Source: Brachyspira sp949287565
GTDB taxonomy: Bacteria; Spirochaetota; Brachyspiria; Brachyspirales; Brachyspiraceae
Length of the DNA stretch: 64,000 bases
NCBI RefSeq assembly: GCF_036997615.1
Contig: NZ_JAWLQA010000003.1
Direction: 5' to 3' (one strand)
In this document: in pieces, positions 43,476 to 52,376 of the stretch
Numbering within the stretch: position 1 is the first letter of the stretch
Layout: every line of letters starts with the position of its first letter
The notes under the pieces: generated by a model
Seen by the model: only the letters and a program-made list of their open reading frames with translations
Told to the model about the DNA's origin: nothing
Database searches by the model: none
Made by a program: the position numbers and the translations under genes

Positions 43476-45107
43476 TCATATATAAATCCTATTTATTATA
43501 GTTTTGTTGTTTTCTCTTTTTACCTGAAGCTTATAGATTTTATCAGATGAATATTTAAAATCCTCTCTGTAATGTGCTCCCCTGCTTTCATCTCTCTCAA
43601 GCATACTCAAGGCAATCATCTTAACACTTTCAATAATTAAATAAATTTCTATAGAACCATCTTTAATATTTTCTTTTATGCTGTAATTACTTCTAATATC
43701 ATCAACCTTTCTTAAAAAATTTTCTATTTTTTCTCTGCTTCTTACAACTGATAAATTTTCACTTACTAATTCTCTTATTTTTTCAAGCACTTCATTTTTT
43801 CTAAGAATATTTTCTTTATCATCTTTTGAAATATCATCTATCCAATCATTAAATTCTTTTTCTATACTATTTAATTTTTTATTATCATTAAATTTATTAT
43901 TCTTAATATATTTGTAAGCATCTTTAACAGCATTATTCCCAAATACCAAAGCACCGCCAACAGAATTTCCACCTAGCCTATTAGCTCCCTCTATAGCAGA
44001 TGATAATTCACCAATAGCATAAAGCCCATTAACACCGGTAAATCCATTGCTGTCTATTTTTATACCTCCATTACAGCTATGAGCAAAATGAGTTATTAAA
44101 GTTTCATCTTTAAGTAAATCAATATTCATTTCTTTTTTAAGCCAATCCAAATAAACAGTATAAAATTCTTCTTTGTCTTTATATAAATCTTCAGAATATT
44201 TTAATTTTACTCCGCTGTAAGGTATTTTTAAATCTATTTCACTGCTTTCAAAATCTATACTGAAAGGAGCATAAGCACTTCTTTCAATCCATAATTTTTT
44301 ATTTTTATCATTATTTATTCCTTCCAAAATTAATTTATTATCTTCATAATACATGCCAATACAATATTTTAAAGTATGTTCTCCAAACAAAACATTATAT
44401 TTAGGTTTTAAATATGCAGGTATAAATTGAATAAACTCCATATTTTGTGCATAAGCTCCAGCATCTAATGCAGTTATATGACAAGTACCATTAATTTTTT
44501 TGGGATACAAGCTATTTTTATAATTGCCTGCAATTCCTCCTGCAGCTAAAATTATCACTTTAGATTTTATAAAGAAAAATTTATCTTTATTTTGAAATAT
44601 AGCTCCATAAACTTTATCATTATTTTTTATGATTCTTATTAAAGAACTTCCTTCAAATATTTTAAGTCTTTTATTTTTTCTGAAAATTTTATTAGCTCTT
44701 TTTCTAGCCCCATTCCAATCATTAATCAAAAAAATATTTCTTGAGTATTTAGCAAAACATGCAGGTCTTGAATCTTTTCTAAGCCAAGGTTTAAAACCGA
44801 TTCTTTTTAGAAGATAAACATCTCTTTTAATATTCTTAATATAAGTTTTTATAAGCTCTGGATTTTCAACACCTTTACCCATATTAGTTATATCTTCATA
44901 ATATTTATCATAATCATTTTCATCTTTTGTTGCCTGTATGCCTAATGTAGCTTTCAAAGAAAAATAAGAAGCTCCAGAACAAATCTTAGAAGAATCAGCA
45001 ATGCATACTCTTTTAAAAACTTTCAATGCTCTTTCAGCAGCAATAAGCCCCGCTATTCCTCCGCCTACAATCAATACATCACAATCAAATTCTTTGTTTA
45101 TATTCAT
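43476..45107 (-). CDS. FAD-dependent flavoprotein of the fumarate reductase / L-aspartate oxidase family
   Basis: The start is placed at the ATG at 45107; the longer frame begins at a TTG. The 543-residue protein has an N-terminal dinucleotide fold DVLIVGGGIAGLIAAERAL, then KVIILAAGGIAG, HFAHSCNGGIKID, and GLYAIGELSSAIEGANRLGGNSVGGALVFG, the usual FAD-contact block. A C-terminal helical domain ends REDFKYSSDKIYKL. NadB, FrdA and adenylylsulfate-reductase-like proteins share this layout; no electron-transfer partner or nad gene is adjacent, so the substrate is open. A MITE end supplies a promoter 35 bases upstream. Confidence 0.75.
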   Translation of the reverse strand: MNINKEFDCDVLIVGGGIAGLIAAERALKVFKRVCIADSSKICSGASYFSLKATLGIQATKDENDYDKYYEDITNMGKGVENPELIKTYIKNIKRDVYLLKRIGFKPWLRKDSRPACFAKYSRNIFLINDWNGARKRANKIFRKNKRLKIFEGSSLIRIIKNNDKVYGAIFQNKDKFFFIKSKVIILAAGGIAGNYKNSLYPKKINGTCHITALDAGAYAQNMEFIQFIPAYLKPKYNVLFGEHTLKYCIGMYYEDNKLILEGINNDKNKKLWIERSAYAPFSIDFESSEIDLKIPYSGVKLKYSEDLYKDKEEFYTVYLDWLKKEMNIDLLKDETLITHFAHSCNGGIKIDSNGFTGVNGLYAIGELSSAIEGANRLGGNSVGGALVFGNNAVKDAYKYIKNNKFNDNKKLNSIEKEFNDWIDDISKDDKENILRKNEVLEKIRELVSENLSVVRSREKIENFLRKVDDIRSNYSIKENIKDGSIEIYLIIESVKMIALSMLERDESRGAHYREDFKYSSDKIYKLQVKRENNKTIINRIYI

Positions 45108-45141
45108 ATTATCACTCTTCAATAGTTTTTATATATAATTG

Positions 45142-45170
45142 AATATACCTAAACAATTACATTTTGTCAA
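45142..45170 (-). promoter_or_regulatory. Promoter of the flavoprotein gene, formed by MITE copy c
   Basis: On the minus strand TTGACA (45170-45165), 17-bp spacer, TATATT (45147-45142), 35 bases before the ATG at 45107. Confidence 0.7.
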
Positions 45171-45419
45171 TTTTAGTTTTTTCAATTTTATTGTTTGTGG
45201 TGGCTTTGCCCCCACACCCCCAGTTCTTTTGTTGGCACAAAGAACCAAAAAGACTGCATTTTTAGGCTATATCCTATATTTAATAGGCATGTTTTTAATA
45301 TAAAGTTTAGCAATTGCGTTTTCGCGAAGCGTGCCTGTGGCAGCAACTTTTTTGTGCGGCAAAAAAGTTGATAATTCTATATAAAGCGCATCAGTTGAGA
45401 AACTTAAAAATTTTCAGTA
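45146..45419. mobile_element. Promoter-carrying MITE, copy c (274 bp)
   Basis: The left repeat TACCTAAACAAT...TTTTGTCAA (45146-45170) and right repeat TTGAGAAACTTAAAAATTTT..GTA (45395-45419) are flanked by TA on both sides (45144-45145, 45420-45421). The interior has a GGCTTTGCCCCCAC region, the GTTCTTTTG / AAAGAAC stem, and CGCGAAGCGTGCCTGTGG followed by an AACTTTTTTG / AAAAAAGTT stem. Confidence 0.82.
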
Positions 45420-45472
45420 TATATTAATATTTTATTTTTTCATTACAATATTAGAATAATTTTATAAAATAA

Positions 45473-46816
45473 TCATTCTGTAAGTAATATATCAGCACTT
45501 CTATTTTTATATAATGCAAAAGATACTATCAAAGTAGCTATCTCGCTTATAGGCAAAACCAAAACCAAACCTATAAATCCGAAAATATTTGGAAGAGTTA
45601 ATACCAATACAACAGGCAGAATCATACTTCTTAAAGCAGCAACAATTGCAGAAGCACCAGCCTTTTGAACCGAAGTATAATATGCACTCATTATGATATT
45701 TATTCCAACACCTATGAATGTAGGTATAGAGGTTCTTACAAAAAATAAAGCATCATTAAAAATTTGATTATCAACATCTTTTAAAAGCGTATTAACAAGA
45801 AGACTAGGATCAATTAAAAGTATAATAGAACTTAATACCGATATAAAAGTAATTAAAAATACAGATATCTTTAAAAAATCTTTCATTCTGTTTTTATTTC
45901 TAGCACCATAAGAAACACTTACCAAAGGTTCTAATGCCTCGCCTATTGAATATGCAAGCATTATAAAAAACATTATTGCATAATTAGCAACTGAATATAC
46001 TAGTATGCCTCTGTTTCCTGAAATATTATATGCCGTTATGTTAAAAAGCCAAGGAATGAGTCCTGATGAAAAATTGCTTAAAAACTCAGAAAATCCATTA
46101 AATGCAGCTTTTAGTATATATATCCAGCCTCCATAAATTTTTATTATCTTTAATCTGCAATTAGGTTTGAAGAAATATAATAATCCCATCAAAAAGGCTA
46201 TTATCTGTGATATTGCAGTAGCCCAAGCAGCTCCGGCAATTCCAAAATGAAAAACTATAATGAAAAGAGGATCCAATACCATATTAGCCAAAGATGATAC
46301 TATAAACATAGAAGAAGCAAATCTAGGAGAACCATTGAGCCTTACAAACTGACTTAAAACATAAGCCATTCCCCAAAAAAATGTTGCAAATAGTACACCC
46401 TCTACATAATCCAATGATAATTCATAAACTTCTCCATGTGCCCCAAAAAAAGGAAGAAGACTCTCTCTAAATATATATGCTATAATCAAAGGAAAACTAG
46501 CTATAGTAAGAACCACAATCAAAGTTTGAGTAAATATTAAATTTGCACGCCTTATATTATTCTCACCTATACATTTTCCGGCAAGAGCTACAGAGCCTAT
46601 AGTAAGCATTACATAAATACCGAAAGACAAAGCAGTTATAGGCCATACTATATTTATTGCAGTAAAAGCCTCTGCCGATATAAAATGCGCTACAAAAAAA
46701 CCGTCTACAAATACGGCAGCACTTCCCATTATCATGCCCAATATACTAGGTATTGCAAATTTTGAAAATAAATTAATGCTGCTGTTTTCTATTAAAGTTT
46801 TATTATTAAGTTCCAT
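45473..46816 (-). CDS. MATE family efflux transporter
   Basis: The 447-residue MATE exporter has 12 membrane helices in two MatE repeats: SKFAIPSILGMIMGSAAVFVDGFFVAHFI at about 18-46, SVALAGKCIGENN, and a second half starting near ISGNRGILVYSVANYAIMFF. It is related to the NorM/DinF-type Na+ or H+ drug/metabolite antiporters; the substrate is unknown. The start is followed by a normal core. The 220-base region upstream contains an imperfect dyad at 46930. Confidence 0.88.
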   Translation of the reverse strand: MELNNKTLIENSSINLFSKFAIPSILGMIMGSAAVFVDGFFVAHFISAEAFTAINIVWPITALSFGIYVMLTIGSVALAGKCIGENNIRRANLIFTQTLIVVLTIASFPLIIAYIFRESLLPFFGAHGEVYELSLDYVEGVLFATFFWGMAYVLSQFVRLNGSPRFASSMFIVSSLANMVLDPLFIIVFHFGIAGAAWATAISQIIAFLMGLLYFFKPNCRLKIIKIYGGWIYILKAAFNGFSEFLSNFSSGLIPWLFNITAYNISGNRGILVYSVANYAIMFFIMLAYSIGEALEPLVSVSYGARNKNRMKDFLKISVFLITFISVLSSIILLIDPSLLVNTLLKDVDNQIFNDALFFVRTSIPTFIGVGINIIMSAYYTSVQKAGASAIVAALRSMILPVVLVLTLPNIFGFIGLVLVLPISEIATLIVSFALYKNRSADILLTE

Positions 46817-46929
46817 TAATTATTCCTTTAAAATAAAAAGAAAAAATATTATAAGGATTATAAAAACATATACTAAAGAAAATAATTAAGACATAAAAAC
46901 AATTAACAAATTATTAATAGTATGTTTTT

Positions 46930-46950
46930 TGACTAAATATATTATAGTCA
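46930..46950. promoter_or_regulatory. Imperfect dyad between MATE and GNAT genes
   Basis: TGACTA and TAGTCA arms surround an A/T centre, in the intergenic space of two divergent genes. TTGACT (46929-46934) with TATTAT 16 bp later gives a possible plus-strand promoter for the GNAT gene. Confidence 0.35.
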
Positions 46951-47036
46951 TATTATTATTTTATGTCAAGATGATAAAATATTATTGCATAATAATATTT
47001 TAATTAATATAATGATATCAATAAAAGGAATAAAAA

Positions 47037-47519
47037 ATGCATATAATAAAATATGATATAAAATATATTAAAGAAGTTTTGAAAATATGGAATGACACTA
47101 TAGAAGAAGGTATATATTTTCCTCAAATAGAAACATTGTCTAATGAAAAAGAAGCTCATAAATATTTCATCTCTCAAGACTATACAGGTATTGCAATAGA
47201 TAATGATAAAGTTTTTGGTGTATATATACTTCATCCAAATAATATAGGAAGATGCGGACATATATCAAATGCCTCTTATGCAGTAAGTAAAGAATCGAGA
47301 GGAAAAGGAATAGGAGAAGCATTAGTTAGAGATTCTATGGAACAAGGCAAGAAATTAGGATATAAAATACTTCAATTTAATGCTGTTGTAATATCCAATA
47401 TTAATGCCCATAAATTATATGAAAAAATTGGATTTAATAAAATAGGCATAGTTAAAAAAGGATACATCAATAAAAATAATGATTATGAAGATATTGTACT
47501 TTATTATATAGATTTATAA
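47037..47519 (+). CDS. GNAT family N-acetyltransferase
   Basis: The 160-residue acetyltransferase has the acetyl-CoA-binding motif A: SYAVSKESRGKGIGEALVRDSMEQGKKLGYK at about 81-111, where RGKGIG is the Q/RxxGxG/A loop. LQFNAVVISNINAHKLYEKIGF is motif B. IEEGIYFPQIE at the N-terminus resembles phosphinothricin/methionine-sulfoximine acetyltransferase relatives. The acceptor is unknown. AAAGGA precedes the ATG. It is divergent from the MATE gene. Confidence 0.85.
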   Translation: MHIIKYDIKYIKEVLKIWNDTIEEGIYFPQIETLSNEKEAHKYFISQDYTGIAIDNDKVFGVYILHPNNIGRCGHISNASYAVSKESRGKGIGEALVRDSMEQGKKLGYKILQFNAVVISNINAHKLYEKIGFNKIGIVKKGYINKNNDYEDIVLYYIDL

Positions 47520-47525
47520 ATATAA

Positions 47526-47577
47526 AAAAACAAGGGAGATAATAAATTAATTACCGCCCTTGTTTTTAATTTTCAAT
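47526..47577. terminator. Bidirectional terminator between GNAT and rnfB
   Basis: AACAAGGG (47529-47536) / CCCTTGTT (47567-47574), with an A run before and a T run after, so it can act for both converging genes. Confidence 0.7.
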
Positions 47578-47587
47578 TAAATAGTTC

Positions 47588-48430
47588 TTATGCTTTTTTT
47601 AAAGGCACAGGAAGGCTTTTTACTGAATTTACTTTTTCATCAGTAATAGCTTTAGTAGGACATTTAGCTATACTTTCATTTGTAACAGCATAGTCCTCAT
47701 AATTAACTATAGCAAGATAATTATCAACTTTCATGCCGCCTTCTTTTGTATTTTTAACACATATATTACAGCCGATACATGCTCTATCACAAGCTTTTTT
47801 AGCTATAGGACCTTTATCTTTAGATTTACAGTAAACATGTATATCTTGAGAAACAGGGTGAATCTCAATAAGTTTCTGAGGACAAGCTTTAACACAAGCA
47901 CTGCAAGAAACACATTTATCTTCAACTATAACAGGCATTCCTGTTTCTTCATCTTTAACAATAGCACCAAATTCGCAAGAGTTCATACAATCATAAAAAC
48001 CAACACAGCCGTAAGAACATTCTTTATTTCCGCCAGCCATAACAGCAGAAACACAAGTAGGAGCACCTTTATAAACTCTGTTAGATTTAGCTATACCATT
48101 ATGTCCATGACAGAAAATATATGCTCTTGTTTTCTCTTTTTGTTCAGGAGCTACTTTACCTAAGAAGTCAGCAACTTTAGCAGCAGTATCAGGACCTCCA
48201 ACAGAACAGCCGTCTACAGGAGCTTTATCATCAACTAAAGCTTTAGCGAACTGCGCACAACCTGGAAAACCGCAACCGCCGCAGTTAGCACCAGGAAGCA
48301 TTTCAGTAAGTGTTGTAACTCTTTCATCAACTTCAACTTTGAAAATTTTTGAAGAAAATATCAATAAAACAGCCAATATCAAAGCAATTAAGCCTGAAGA
48401 TATTGAAGCTACTAAAACAGATGTCATCAT
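47588..48430 (-). CDS. rnfB: Rnf complex electron-transport subunit RnfB
   Basis: The 280-residue ferredoxin-like subunit has an N-terminal membrane anchor, then the Fe-S domain with C50, C53 and C58 in GANCGGCGFPGC and C75. It also has CVSCSACVKACPQ and ACIGCNICVKN clusters at about 168-180 and 214-225. Rnf couples ferredoxin oxidation and NAD reduction to Na+ or H+ pumping. It is last in rnfE-rnfA-rnfB. AAGGAT precedes MMTS. Confidence 0.92.
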   Translation of the reverse strand: MMTSVLVASISSGLIALILAVLLIFSSKIFKVEVDERVTTLTEMLPGANCGGCGFPGCAQFAKALVDDKAPVDGCSVGGPDTAAKVADFLGKVAPEQKEKTRAYIFCHGHNGIAKSNRVYKGAPTCVSAVMAGGNKECSYGCVGFYDCMNSCEFGAIVKDEETGMPVIVEDKCVSCSACVKACPQKLIEIHPVSQDIHVYCKSKDKGPIAKKACDRACIGCNICVKNTKEGGMKVDNYLAIVNYEDYAVTNESIAKCPTKAITDEKVNSVKSLPVPLKKA

Positions 48431-48467
48431 TTTTATTATCCTTATAAAATACTTCTAACACTCAAAA

Positions 48468-49049
48468 TCATATTTTTATTATTCCGGAAAAACCATAGAA
48501 AATAAGTGCAAGGATACCTGCAGTAATGAAAGGCATAGCAGGACCTTTAAAAGCTTCCGGTATATCTGCAGTCATTAAACGTTCTCTTATACTAGCCATT
48601 ATAACTAAAGCTAATGTGAAGCCAACGCCTGCACCTAAAGCAAATACTATATTTTGTATAAAGTTATATTTGTATAAAACACCAAATAAAGCCAATCCTA
48701 ATACACAGCAGTTAGTAGTAATAAGAGGAAGATAAATACCCAAAGAAAGATATAAACTTTCACTAGTTTTTCTTACTACCATCTCAACAAATTGTACTAA
48801 AGCTGCGATTACAATAATGAAAAGAATAGTTTGTAAAAATTCGATTTTAAAAGGAACCAATATATAATACTGTATCATCCAGCTAACAGCAGCAGTTAAA
48901 ACCAATACGAAAGTAACGGCAATACCCATACTAATTGCTGAATCTAGCTTGTTTGATACTCCCAAAAACGGACATATACCCAAAAATTTAGTTAATACGA
49001 AATTATTAACTAGAACTGTTGCTACAAATAATAAAATTAAATTAACCAT
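48468..49049 (-). CDS. rnfA: Rnf complex membrane subunit RnfA
   Basis: The 193-residue protein has six membrane helices. It carries the family signature NNFVLTKFLGICPFLGVSNKLDSAISMGIAV near the N-terminus and LPLITTNCCVLGLALF with the conserved cysteine region. It forms the membrane core with RnfE. It overlaps the rnfE stop by eight bases and is preceded by GGAGG. Confidence 0.93.
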   Translation of the reverse strand: MVNLILLFVATVLVNNFVLTKFLGICPFLGVSNKLDSAISMGIAVTFVLVLTAAVSWMIQYYILVPFKIEFLQTILFIIVIAALVQFVEMVVRKTSESLYLSLGIYLPLITTNCCVLGLALFGVLYKYNFIQNIVFALGAGVGFTLALVIMASIRERLMTADIPEAFKGPAMPFITAGILALIFYGFSGIIKI

Positions 49050-49701
49050 TAGCTTTTCCTCCTCTAGCGTCTATAGCTCTTTTGATAGCAATTAAAGTTC
49101 CTAAAGTGAAGAAAGCACCAGGAGCCATAATCATAACAACCCAAGGAGTAGTAATTTCATTATATGCATTCAAAGCGAAAGGCATAGCAGACTCAAAGAA
49201 ACCTCTTAAAGTACCTACTATATCAAAACCAAGCCAAGTACCATTACCTAAAATCTCTCTGATAGAAGCAAGTAATGTCAAAGCAATAAAGAAACCTACA
49301 CCATTACCTAAAGCATCAAAAATACTAGGTATAATTCCGTTTTTATTAGCAAAAGCTTCTGCTCTTCCCAAAATTATACAGTTTACAACTATAAGCGGAA
49401 TGTATGGACCTAATGCCAAAGATAATGTGTAAAACTTAGCTTTCATAACTATATCTGTTAAAGTAACGAAAGCTGCTATAACTACTATGTATCCCATAAT
49501 TCTAACTTCATTAGCATAAATCTTTTTAATAAGAGAAATTAGAGCAGATGAACAAACCAAAACGAATATAGTTGCTACTGACATACCTATAGCATTCATT
49601 ACACTGCTTGTTACTGCCAAACTAGGACACATACCAAGAACCTGAACGAAGGTTGGATTATTCTTCCAAACACCTTCCATAAATACCTGTGAATTTTTCA
49701 T
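49042..49701 (-). CDS. rnfE: Rnf complex membrane subunit RnfE
   Basis: The 219-residue RnfA/RnfE paralogue has FMEGVWKNNPTFVQVLGMCPSLAVTSSVMNAIGM at the N-terminus, YIPLIVVNCIILGRAEAFANKNG at about 112-134, and ANG at the end. Hydrophobic helices match the family. It is the first gene here: unlike the common rnfCDGEAB order, nothing of rnfC, rnfD or rnfG lies upstream, which is instead an MCP remnant. Confidence 0.93.
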   Translation of the reverse strand: MKNSQVFMEGVWKNNPTFVQVLGMCPSLAVTSSVMNAIGMSVATIFVLVCSSALISLIKKIYANEVRIMGYIVVIAAFVTLTDIVMKAKFYTLSLALGPYIPLIVVNCIILGRAEAFANKNGIIPSIFDALGNGVGFFIALTLLASIREILGNGTWLGFDIVGTLRGFFESAMPFALNAYNEITTPWVVMIMAPGAFFTLGTLIAIKRAIDARGGKANG

Positions 49702-49740
49702 AATAATTTAACCTTGATTTAATTAAGATTATACTAATAT

Positions 49741-49768
49741 ATTATAGCATAAATAACAATTTTTTCAA
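49741..49768 (-). promoter_or_regulatory. Promoter of rnfEAB
   Basis: On the minus strand TTGAAA (49768-49763), 16-bp spacer, TATAAT (49746-49741), 40 bases before the rnfE ATG. This supports rnfE being the first gene of its transcript. Confidence 0.65.
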
Positions 49769-49847
49769 GTATAATTACAATTTACAAGGTTTTTATTACA
49801 ATTATTTAAATTTTTAGAACATTTTAGGCTAAAAAATATATTTTTTA

Positions 49848-51761
49848 TTACTTATTATCACCTTTTACTTTGAAAAATGACATAGCATCTTCCAATTTTA
49901 TAGATAATTCCTCTAATTCCTCTGAAATTTCACTTACATCTTCTGCTAATTTAGTGTTATTTTTAGAGCTATTTTCTATATTAATTATATGAGAATTGAT
50001 AGAATCTATACCATCTTTTTGTAATTTCAAAGCACTGCTGAAGTAAAGAATATGCTTTTTCTATCTTTTCTTTCATATCATTAAACAATTCTTTAGACTG
50101 ATTAGTAGATTTAGCAGCTAGTTCTATACGTTTCTGACTCTCCTCTATAAGAGAAGATATATCTTTTACCGATCCTGATGTGCTTTGTGCCAAATTTCTA
50201 ACCTCATTTGCTACAACAGAAAAACCTCTTCCATTTTCTCCAGCTCTTGCCGCTTCAACAGAGGCATTCAAAGCTAATATATTTGTTTGGAAGGCAATAT
50301 TCTCTATAACATTTGTAATATCTTTTATTTTGTTACTAGCTTCACTTACAGAATTGGCATTATCAGCAGCTTCTGTAATACTGCTGTCTGCCATATCTAT
50401 AGAATTATTAGCTTCTTTCATTATATTAATAAGTTCATTAGCATAATTGGTAGTTTCTAATACAGAATCTCCTATATTATTAGTGATACTAGAAGTTTCC
50501 TGCATTTTATAAGAATTACTTTCTGTTTCTGCATGAAGTTTACTATTTTTTGATGATATCTCGCCAGCTTTATCCTTTGCATCAACAGCTATAGTATTTG
50601 CAACATTAACTGCATTTATCAGCGCTGATTTCATATTATAAAAACTACACATTAATTTACCTATTTCATATTTTCTAGTACTGCAAGAAACATTATCATT
50701 ATTGACTATATAACCTTTAGATATATTATCAGCCTCATTTACAACCATATTCAAAGGCAATATTATAGATCTAGCTATTAATTTACCAATAAAACAAATA
50801 ACCATAGCCATGATAACAGCTATAATTATAACTATCTTTGTAAGTTTGTTTTTATCTCCATAAATTTCATCTTGGCTGTAACTTACTATCAAGTACCAAG
50901 GTGTATTATGTATAGGATTGAATAATGCTATTTCAGAAACATTATTATCATCTACATATTCCAAAATACCCTCTTTTGTCTCTAAAACATGTTGAAAGAA
51001 TTCATCTTCCTTAGCTCTTATAGTTTCAGGTTTTCTCTCATAAGCTGAAGTACCTATTATATTACTTTCATATATAATTTATTTGTATCATTATGAGCTA
51101 TTATATTTCTATTTTTATCGATTATCATTATAGAACCAGTTTGTCCTAATTGACTAGGCATAATATAATCTGATATAAATTTCATCCAATTAATAGAACT
51201 ATTCAAAACTCCAACAACCTTTCCATTTTCATCTTTAACACCTTTCCATATAACACATATAGCATTAAGAGGATTGGCTGAAGAAGGCTGAATCAAATCT
51301 CTTCCTGCAAAATCGAATCCTGTATCTCTAAATCTAGTCCAATCTGGTGAATTTTTACCATAATTAATATGAAGTAATTTTCCGCCTATAGAATCAAGTA
51401 CTATATTAGCATCAAAATTAACTAAAGAATAATTATAAAAAACCTGAGTATCTGCAACCTCTCTTGTAAATTCTTTCAATGATTCTTCTGCTGCTAATTT
51501 ATTTTCTTCTGTTGGATTAACTAGATATTTTGCTAAATTAGGATCTTTAGAGTATAAATCCATAACTAATCTTTTTTCAGTGAAATATAAATCTATCATA
51601 TCTGAATATGATTTTGCTGCAACTCTTAATCCCTTTATAGCTGTATCTTCTATAGAATGAGAACTTATTATTGTAATTATTAACACAATAATTGACATAC
51701 ATAATATAAACATAATAGAAATTATAAAAGGTATTCTAAAAGAAAGATTATTTATTTTCAT
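49848..51761 (-). pseudogene. Methyl-accepting chemotaxis protein with two frameshifts
   Basis: Three consecutive frames make one MCP. From 51761 to about 51060 comes the N-terminal membrane helix (FIISIMFILCMSIIVLIITII) and Cache-type sensor. From about 51075 to 50040 come the rest of the sensor (NTPWYLIVSYSQD), a second helix (IIIAVIMAMVICFIGKLIA), HAMP and the signalling hairpin (FQTNILALNASVEAARAGEN). From about 50050 to 49848 comes the C-terminal helix (SSALKLQKDGIDSINSH...). The junctions near 51073 and 50045 each need a change of frame. It has probably decayed, unless sequencing errors explain both. Confidence 0.8.
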
Positions 51762-52019
51762 AACAACAAAACCGTACTAAAAATTTTTTAGATATTTTTC
51801 AAAAAACTAATTATTTTTTATGTTTTATAATATAATCGAAAAATAAAAAAAAATCAAATTCTCTATATAAATAATTTAATTATAATACATAAAAAATACT
51901 ACCAGTAATAATTTGCATATAAAACAACTATTTAATGTAAATAAAAATCACACATAATATATAAAAATTAAAATTTGATTACTAAAATAGATAATTTACA
52001 AAGATAATTTAAATTTATA

Positions 52020-52114
52020 CACATATCCCACCCCATAAACTTTAAAATTTTTTTATGATTTTATAATCATATTATTCTCTTATATCAACTTAGAAACAGC
52101 ACACCCGCTCCAAT
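52020..52114. repeat. GGGCGGG element, right half (E3)
   Basis: The inner right arm ACACATATCCCACCCC and the outer right arm CAGCACACCCGCTCCAA. The matching left half lies on the far side of an M element (52262), so order is inverted relative to intact copies. Confidence 0.5.
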
Positions 52115-52140
52115 TTTAATTAAATTAACAATTTCCACAC

Positions 52141-52219
52141 CGCACGCAGAGTAAGCTATAAATATATGCCAATTGTGAATTCTAATTTTTATTACGTTTG
52201 AAATTTTGCTAAACGTGCG
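52141..52219. repeat. CGCACG/CGTGCG element, copy M8
   Basis: CCGCACGCAGAGT (52140) and AAACGTGCGTAGAT (to about 52224) bracket a 66-base A/T-rich centre. The left half is spelled differently (CGCACGCAGA), as in the right ends of M2 and M9, so this copy is in the opposite orientation. Confidence 0.5.
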
Positions 52220-52261
52220 TAGATAAGATTTTTAAGTAAAAAGATTTTTAAATTAAAAAAA

Positions 52262-52376
52262 TCTAGGGCGGGCAGCTATAATTTCTAAATAAAACATTAA
52301 GAAAATTGTAAGTAAAAATTTAGAAATAAATAACAAACCTAAAGGGCGGGGAATTAGAATAAATTAAAAAACTTAT
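52262..52376. repeat. GGGCGGG element, left half (E3) abutting the ankyrin gene
   Basis: TCTAGGGCGGGCAGCTATAATTTCT-like left arm and the inner left arm AAAGGGCGGGGAATTAGA. It is directly repeated in E2 (54624-54740) on the other side of the ankyrin gene, and runs into the gene's stop codon. Confidence 0.55.

Noticed and set aside
47004..47261. 85-codon frame antisense to the GNAT gene
   Set aside because: A shadow of a confident acetyltransferase gene.
49848..50030. Separate 60-residue gene
   Set aside because: Its residues continue the MCP signalling helix in another frame, so it is the tail of the broken MCP.
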